In this document: in pieces, positions 30,445 to 34,230 of the stretch
Numbering within the stretch: the first letter of the stretch is position 1
How the letters are laid out: the number at the start of each line of letters is the position of its first letter
Source: Micrococcales bacterium
GTDB taxonomy: Bacteria > Actinomycetota > Actinomycetes > Actinomycetales > Microbacteriaceae
NCBI GenBank assembly: GCA_016212425.1
Contig: JACRGJ010000051.1
Coordinates: forward strand, 1-34,230
Length of the DNA stretch: 34,230 nt
Reading direction: 5' to 3'
The notes under the pieces: model-generated
What the model was told of the DNA's origin: nothing
The model's input: the letters and a program-made list of their open reading frames with translations, nothing else
The model's database searches: none
Made by a program: the position numbers and the translations under genes

Positions 30445-32370
30445 CTAGTCGGCGGTCGACGGAGCAACGGTCGAAGGAATCCAGACGCGCATGGTCGATG
30501 GGCCGCGCTCGGCCCAGTCGTGGTAGGGGATGAGGGCGACCTCCGCCGACTCGCTGTGGTGAGCATCCGCGCGCGGGCCATAGGGCCATCCGTCGTCCGA
30601 GTAGGACGTCCGGGTCAACCGAGCCGCGACACGGCCCCCCTCGTCGCGGACGGACGCCGGGTCGAGGGCCACCCCGGCGAGATCGGTCCCGAGCCCCGCC
30701 GCCTCCAGGTCGACCGACTCCAGGCACAGCACCTCGGGGCCGCGCTCCACTGTCACTGATCCGCGGACGGGATCGATCCGTGGATCCGGATGCACCACGC
30801 GTGCCCGCACCGGCAACTCGAGCACGACGATGTCGCCGGCCCTGAACGCGCGCCGCACCTGAGCGATCCCGGGCGGAACCGGAGCCCCGTCGAGCATCGC
30901 CCCCTCCGCCCACGCCGGAACCCGGAGCGAGAGCGTGAACTCCGCATCCTGCAGCACCCGCACCGATACGTTCCCGGAGGCGGGGTAGGCGGTCGCGACC
31001 TCGAGTTCGACAGCGGTGCGGTCGCCGGTCAGGGTAGAGACCCGCGCGGGGGCGTACTGGTAAAGCTGCACCCCCCGCTCGTCGGCGGTGGCGACGTAAG
31101 CGGCGAGCGACGCGAGTGTCCTCGCGACGTTCGGCGGGCAGCACGACACGTCGAACCACGGTGCCCGCAGCGACGACTGCGCACGCGACGAAGCGGCATC
31201 CGCGTCGGGAACGGCCCCCGGATCGCGCTGCTGCAGAGTGTTCGTGTAGAAGAACGCACGACCGTCGGAGGACGGCGAGGTGGCGACGACGTTGAAGAGC
31301 GTCCGCTCGATGAGATCCCCCAATGCCGCCGTCGACTCACCGTCCGGCTCCGCTAACAGCAGCCGCCAGCTCAGTTGCACCGAGGCCACGCCGGCACAGG
31401 TCTCGGAGTACGCGCGGTCTGGCGGCAGCTCGAAGTCGGCGCCGAACGCCTCGTCCGAGTGATGCGAGCCCTGCCCCCCCGTGACGTAGGTGCGTCGTGC
31501 CACGGTCGTTGCCCACTGGGTGCGCACTGCGCTCAGCAGGGCAGCATCCCCGGTTTCAGCGGCCACGTCGGCGGCACCGGATGCGGAGTAGTTCGCCCGC
31601 ACCGCGTGCCCGCGGAGCACGGTCGCCTGGAGCACCGGCACGTCGTCCTGCCAGTACTCGCGCCCCCACACGGGGTCGGCGAGCACGTGCGTCCCGCGGC
31701 GCTCCACGAAGATCCGCGCCTGCTCGACGTACCGACGCTCCCCCGTCGCGCGGCCGAGCTCGACCAGCGCCGTTTCCACCTCCGGATGCCCGCACACCGA
31801 TTGGATCCCGTGCGCCCCGAAGACCTCGCACACGAGGTCGGCCGCGCGGCGGGCGACCGCCGCGATCCCGTCGTCGGCATCGGGACGGGTGCGGATGCGG
31901 GCGACCGCAGCCTGGAACAGGTGCCCGAGGCAATAGAGCTCGTGCCCCCACTCCAGGTCGGACCAGCGCGGCCTCTGCCCAGGGCGGCCGAACGCGGTGG
32001 AGAGGTAGCCGTCCGGATCCTGCGCCGCCGCGACGCGGGTCACCACCGAGCGGAAATCTGCCTCAAGTGCGGCATCGTCGGCTCGTCCGAGTTCCCACGA
32101 CACCGCCTCGAGGTACTTGTACACCTCGGAGTCGGCGAACTCCCGCCCGTGCCGCCTCTCCGGCAGGGTGCCCGCGGCGGCGAGATCGAAGTTCGCGAGC
32201 CAGCCCTCCCGCTCCAGCCAGTGGCGGATGTGCGGCAGGGTGTTTGCGGCATTCACCCTTTGCATCCGTTCCCAGAAGCCCCCGGTGATGCGCACCGACT
32301 CGAGCCCGAGAGGACGGCGCACGCCCGTCGACGGCTGCACGGGAAGCACGGCTGCGGTGGTGATGGTCAT
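30445..32370 (-). CDS. Glycoside hydrolase family 127, beta-L-arabinofuranosidase-like
   Basis: A 641-residue enzyme of the HypBA1 type, which removes terminal beta-L-arabinofuranose from plant glycoproteins and related glycans. The zinc-thiol active site of Bifidobacterium HypBA1 (Glu322 acid/base, Glu338, Cys340, nucleophile Cys417, Cys418) is matched by Glu307, Glu323, Cys325, Cys410 and Cys411. The motifs are 'GSHHSDEAFG', 'YSETCAGVAS' and 'DVSCCPPNVARTLAS', and the 16-residue spacing between the two glutamates is kept. The start 'GGFWERMQRVNAANTLPHIRHWLE' is also typical. No signal peptide is seen, so action in the cytoplasm on imported sugars is likely. ATG at 32370 overlaps the permease stop (ATGA), which couples it to a sugar importer. 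Confidence 0.93.
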   Translation of the reverse strand: MTITTAAVLPVQPSTGVRRPLGLESVRITGGFWERMQRVNAANTLPHIRHWLEREGWLANFDLAAAGTLPERRHGREFADSEVYKYLEAVSWELGRADDAALEADFRSVVTRVAAAQDPDGYLSTAFGRPGQRPRWSDLEWGHELYCLGHLFQAAVARIRTRPDADDGIAAVARRAADLVCEVFGAHGIQSVCGHPEVETALVELGRATGERRYVEQARIFVERRGTHVLADPVWGREYWQDDVPVLQATVLRGHAVRANYSASGAADVAAETGDAALLSAVRTQWATTVARRTYVTGGQGSHHSDEAFGADFELPPDRAYSETCAGVASVQLSWRLLLAEPDGESTAALGDLIERTLFNVVATSPSSDGRAFFYTNTLQQRDPGAVPDADAASSRAQSSLRAPWFDVSCCPPNVARTLASLAAYVATADERGVQLYQYAPARVSTLTGDRTAVELEVATAYPASGNVSVRVLQDAEFTLSLRVPAWAEGAMLDGAPVPPGIAQVRRAFRAGDIVVLELPVRARVVHPDPRIDPVRGSVTVERGPEVLCLESVDLEAAGLGTDLAGVALDPASVRDEGGRVAARLTRTSYSDDGWPYGPRADAHHSESAEVALIPYHDWAERGPSTMRVWIPSTVAPSTAD

Positions 32371-33236
32371 CCCTTGAACGCTCCTGACATGAATCCGCGG
32401 ACGTAGTGCCGCTGGAGGATGAGGAAGAGGACCACGCAGGGCAGCGCCATCACGATGACGCCCGCCTCGGTTGCCCCGTAGTCGACGACGCCCTGCACCT
32501 GACCGCGGAGGTTCGCGATGGCGACCGGGAACGTCAGCAGGTCGCTGTCGTTCAGCAGGATGAGCGGCGCGAGGACCTCGTTCCAGGCCGCGAGGAACGC
32601 GAACAGGCCGACGGTGATGAGTCCCGGGCGGATCGCCGGCAGCAGCACTCGCACGAGCACCCCGAACGACGTGCAGCCATCGACCGCAGCCGCCTCGTCG
32701 AGTTCCTTGGGCACGGCCTCGAACGAGATCCGCATCATGAAGGTTGCAAAGGGCAGTTGGAACATGGTGAGCACGAGGGCGACCCCGACCTGCGAGTTCG
32801 GGAGTCCGACGTCGTTCGGCAGCTGGTAGAGCGGGATCAGCAGCGTCGCGTAGGGGACCATGAGGATCGCCAGGGTTGCGAGGAACAGCAGGTTGCGGCC
32901 CGGGAAGCGGAATCGCGCGAACGCGTAACCGCCGAGCGTCGAGACCACCAGGGTCAGGACCACGGTGGTGAGGGTCACGAATGCGGTGTTGCCGAGGTAG
33001 CGCAGGATGCCCGCCTGGTACTCGGTGAGCGCGACGTAGTTGCCGAACCCCCATCCACTGGCCTGGCTCGTGCCGGCCAGTGGGGCGAACGACGACAGTA
33101 GGGTCCAGAGGATCGGGTAGAGGAAGACCGCCGCGACGCCGACGGTCAGCACGATGTAGAGGATGCGCCGGACGGCCGTCCCGGCGTCGAGCGGTGCGCG
33201 GCGCACGCCCATCCGCGGCGACGCCTCCGCACTCAC
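32367..33236 (-). CDS. Carbohydrate ABC transporter permease, MalG-like
   Basis: A 289-residue permease of the CUT1 family (BPD_transp_1) with six hydrophobic segments. The EAA loop that contacts the ATPase reads 'DEAAAVDGCTSFGVLVRVLLP' near residues 197-217. GTG at 33236 overlaps the first permease's stop, and its own stop overlaps the GH127 start. The partner of the next gene, together making the membrane pore. CUT1 importers handle di- and oligosaccharides and use a shared ATPase (often MsiK), none of which is in the window. Substrate likely an arabinofuranose oligosaccharide, inferred from GH127. Confidence 0.93.
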   Translation of the reverse strand: MSAEASPRMGVRRAPLDAGTAVRRILYIVLTVGVAAVFLYPILWTLLSSFAPLAGTSQASGWGFGNYVALTEYQAGILRYLGNTAFVTLTTVVLTLVVSTLGGYAFARFRFPGRNLLFLATLAILMVPYATLLIPLYQLPNDVGLPNSQVGVALVLTMFQLPFATFMMRISFEAVPKELDEAAAVDGCTSFGVLVRVLLPAIRPGLITVGLFAFLAAWNEVLAPLILLNDSDLLTFPVAIANLRGQVQGVVDYGATEAGVIVMALPCVVLFLILQRHYVRGFMSGAFKG

Positions 33237-34156
33237 GCGTCCGCCTCGCTTCCGCGCAGAGCCCGCAGCTGGATCACGTTGATGACGACGAGCGCCGCGA
33301 GCACGATGACCGACAGCGCGGCGGCGGCTCCGAGGTCGTTCTGCCCCTGGAAGGCGACGATGTACACCAGCTGCACCACCGAGATCGTCGAGTTGTCGGG
33401 CTGGCCCTTGGTGAGGATGTAGAACTGCTCGAATGCCAGCAGCGACCCTGTCACGCTCAGCACCGTGGTCAGGGCGAGCGTCGGGCGCAGCAGGGGGAGC
33501 GTCACACGACGGAAGATCTGCCAGCCGGAGGCGCCGTCGATCCGCGCGGCTTCGTACACCTCGTCGGGGATCGCCTGGAGGCCGACGAGCATGAGCAGCA
33601 TGTAGAAACCGGCGTAGCGCCAGACGATGAGAAACAAGGTGGAGGCGAGCGCCCCGCCCGGGGTTCCGAGGAAGCTGAACTTCCACGTCGCCATCAGGTC
33701 GGCGAACGGCCCGGCGTAGGGCGAGTACAGCGCGTAGAACATGAGGGACGCCGACGCCAGACCGAGCGCGGAGGGCACCAGGATCGCGACCCGCAGGAAG
33801 CCCTTCCAGCGCGTCGACTCCTGCACCAGGAGTGCGAGCCCCAGACCGATCACCACGAGCAGGATCGTCGCGAGGACGGTGTACTGCAGCGTGAACCCGA
33901 TCGAGCTCCAGAAGAAGCGCTGATCGACGGCGTTCGTGAAGTTCTGCGGGAAGTTGATGCCCTGGTAGCCGCCGAGCAGCGGCCACTGGGATGCGGCGAT
34001 CACCAGCACGAACACCAAGGGCACGAGGAACAGCAGGACGACGAAGGCCGCTGTCGGTAGGGCGTACAGCCAGCCGGTCAGGGAGTGCATCCGTCGCCGG
34101 CGGGCTGCGGCGGGGCGGCCCGATCGGGACGCGCGGGGGGCGATGGCGGTGGTCAT
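33233..34156 (-). CDS. Carbohydrate ABC transporter permease, MalF-like
   Basis: A 307-residue CUT1 permease with six hydrophobic segments; the first follows an Arg-rich N terminus ('AAARRRRMHSLTGWLYALPTAAF'). The EAA loop reads 'EAARIDGASGWQIFRRVTLPLLRP' (split here at 20) near residues 204-227. ATG at 34156 has GAGGA eight bases upstream; an earlier in-frame GTG or ATG lacks a site. It starts after a strong hairpin at the window edge, the usual place between binding-protein and permease genes. It forms a coupled operon with the second permease and the GH127 enzyme. Confidence 0.93.
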   Translation of the reverse strand: MTTAIAPRASRSGRPAAARRRRMHSLTGWLYALPTAAFVVLLFLVPLVFVLVIAASQWPLLGGYQGINFPQNFTNAVDQRFFWSSIGFTLQYTVLATILLVVIGLGLALLVQESTRWKGFLRVAILVPSALGLASASLMFYALYSPYAGPFADLMATWKFSFLGTPGGALASTLFLIVWRYAGFYMLLMLVGLQAIPDEVYEAARIDGASGWQIFRRVTLPLLRPTLALTTVLSVTGSLLAFEQFYILTKGQPDNSTISVVQLVYIVAFQGQNDLGAAAALSVIVLAALVVINVIQLRALRGSEADA

Positions 34157-34206
34157 CGGCGTCCTCGTTCTCGTTCTCGGATCGTGCGGATCGTGGGGGG
34201 GCGGCC

Positions 34207-34230
34207 GGCATCCGGGTCGCACCGGATGCC
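34207..34230 (-). other. Strong hairpin upstream of the permease genes
   Basis: GGCATCCGG (34207-34215) and CCGGATGCC (34222-34230) pair perfectly over nine bases with a six-base loop, reaching the last base of the window and perhaps extending beyond. On the coding strand it is 51 bases ahead of the first permease start. It probably follows an outside binding-protein gene and tunes the relative expression of the operon. Confidence 0.5.

Noticed and set aside
30207-30581. Minus-strand 124-residue frame across the ATCCG repeat
   Set aside because: It overlaps the ends of two convergent genes, encodes only repeat-derived 'RIGSD' peptide in its centre, and has no ribosome-binding site.

Overview
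The window is high-GC DNA, close to 70 percent by eye, from an actinobacterium. The best fit is family Microbacteriaceae, probably Microbacterium or a near relative. This rests on codon use rich in GC-ending codons, frequent GTG starts, five start codons placed exactly where a leaderless transcript would begin, the conserved order galU / 5-formyl-THF cyclo-ligase / FmdB / mscL with rimJ and a GlpR-like gene, and a large helicase-like protein ending in a nuclease-like domain that resembles the MTES_1575 family named from Microbacterium testaceum. No RNA genes, insertion sequences, prophage or CRISPR were seen. It looks like ordinary chromosome.

Layout. 1-940: the end of a sigma-factor gene and a coupled DNA alkyltransferase (ogt), facing a MinD/ParA-like ATPase (938-2428). 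2519-7258: a complete sugar ABC importer in the order binding protein, ATPase, permease, permease, most like the E. coli YtfQ-YtfR-YtfT-YjfF furanose transporter. Upstream lies a resolvase-like protein with a damaged active site (7432-8079). 8143-13208: pdxH, a GlpR/SepX-like membrane protein, a 31-bp tandem repeat array, rimJ, galU, and divergently the cyclo-ligase, FmdB zinc ribbon and MscL. In mycobacteria a moeA/glp gene lies between galU and rimJ; here those two genes overlap and moeA is missing.

13229-17105 holds a 56-residue protein and a 1233-residue protein with the outline of an SF1 (Upf1-like) helicase plus a terminal endonuclease-like domain, but with Walker A, Walker B and probable nuclease residues replaced. 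17304-19794: an unknown protein, alanine dehydrogenase, and a divergent Lrp/AsnC regulator that probably controls it. 19808-26556: a Tat-exported phosphoesterase, the AzlCD exporter, a DEAD-box RNA helicase, an FAD oxidoreductase and a zinc-free MDR reductase. 26677-30221: a PadR regulator tightly linked to an ABC1/UbiB-like kinase, then an AI-2E/PerM-family permease. 30445-34230: a GH127 beta-L-arabinofuranosidase translationally coupled to two sugar ABC permeases, whose binding-protein gene probably lies just beyond the window.

Two regions may both concern furanose sugars: the YtfQRT-YjfF-like importer at the left and the GH127 operon at the right. Each has a strong hairpin just ahead of the first membrane or ATPase gene. 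The least ordinary items are the pseudo-helicase, the 31-bp hairpin array, the missing moeA and the degenerate recombinase.
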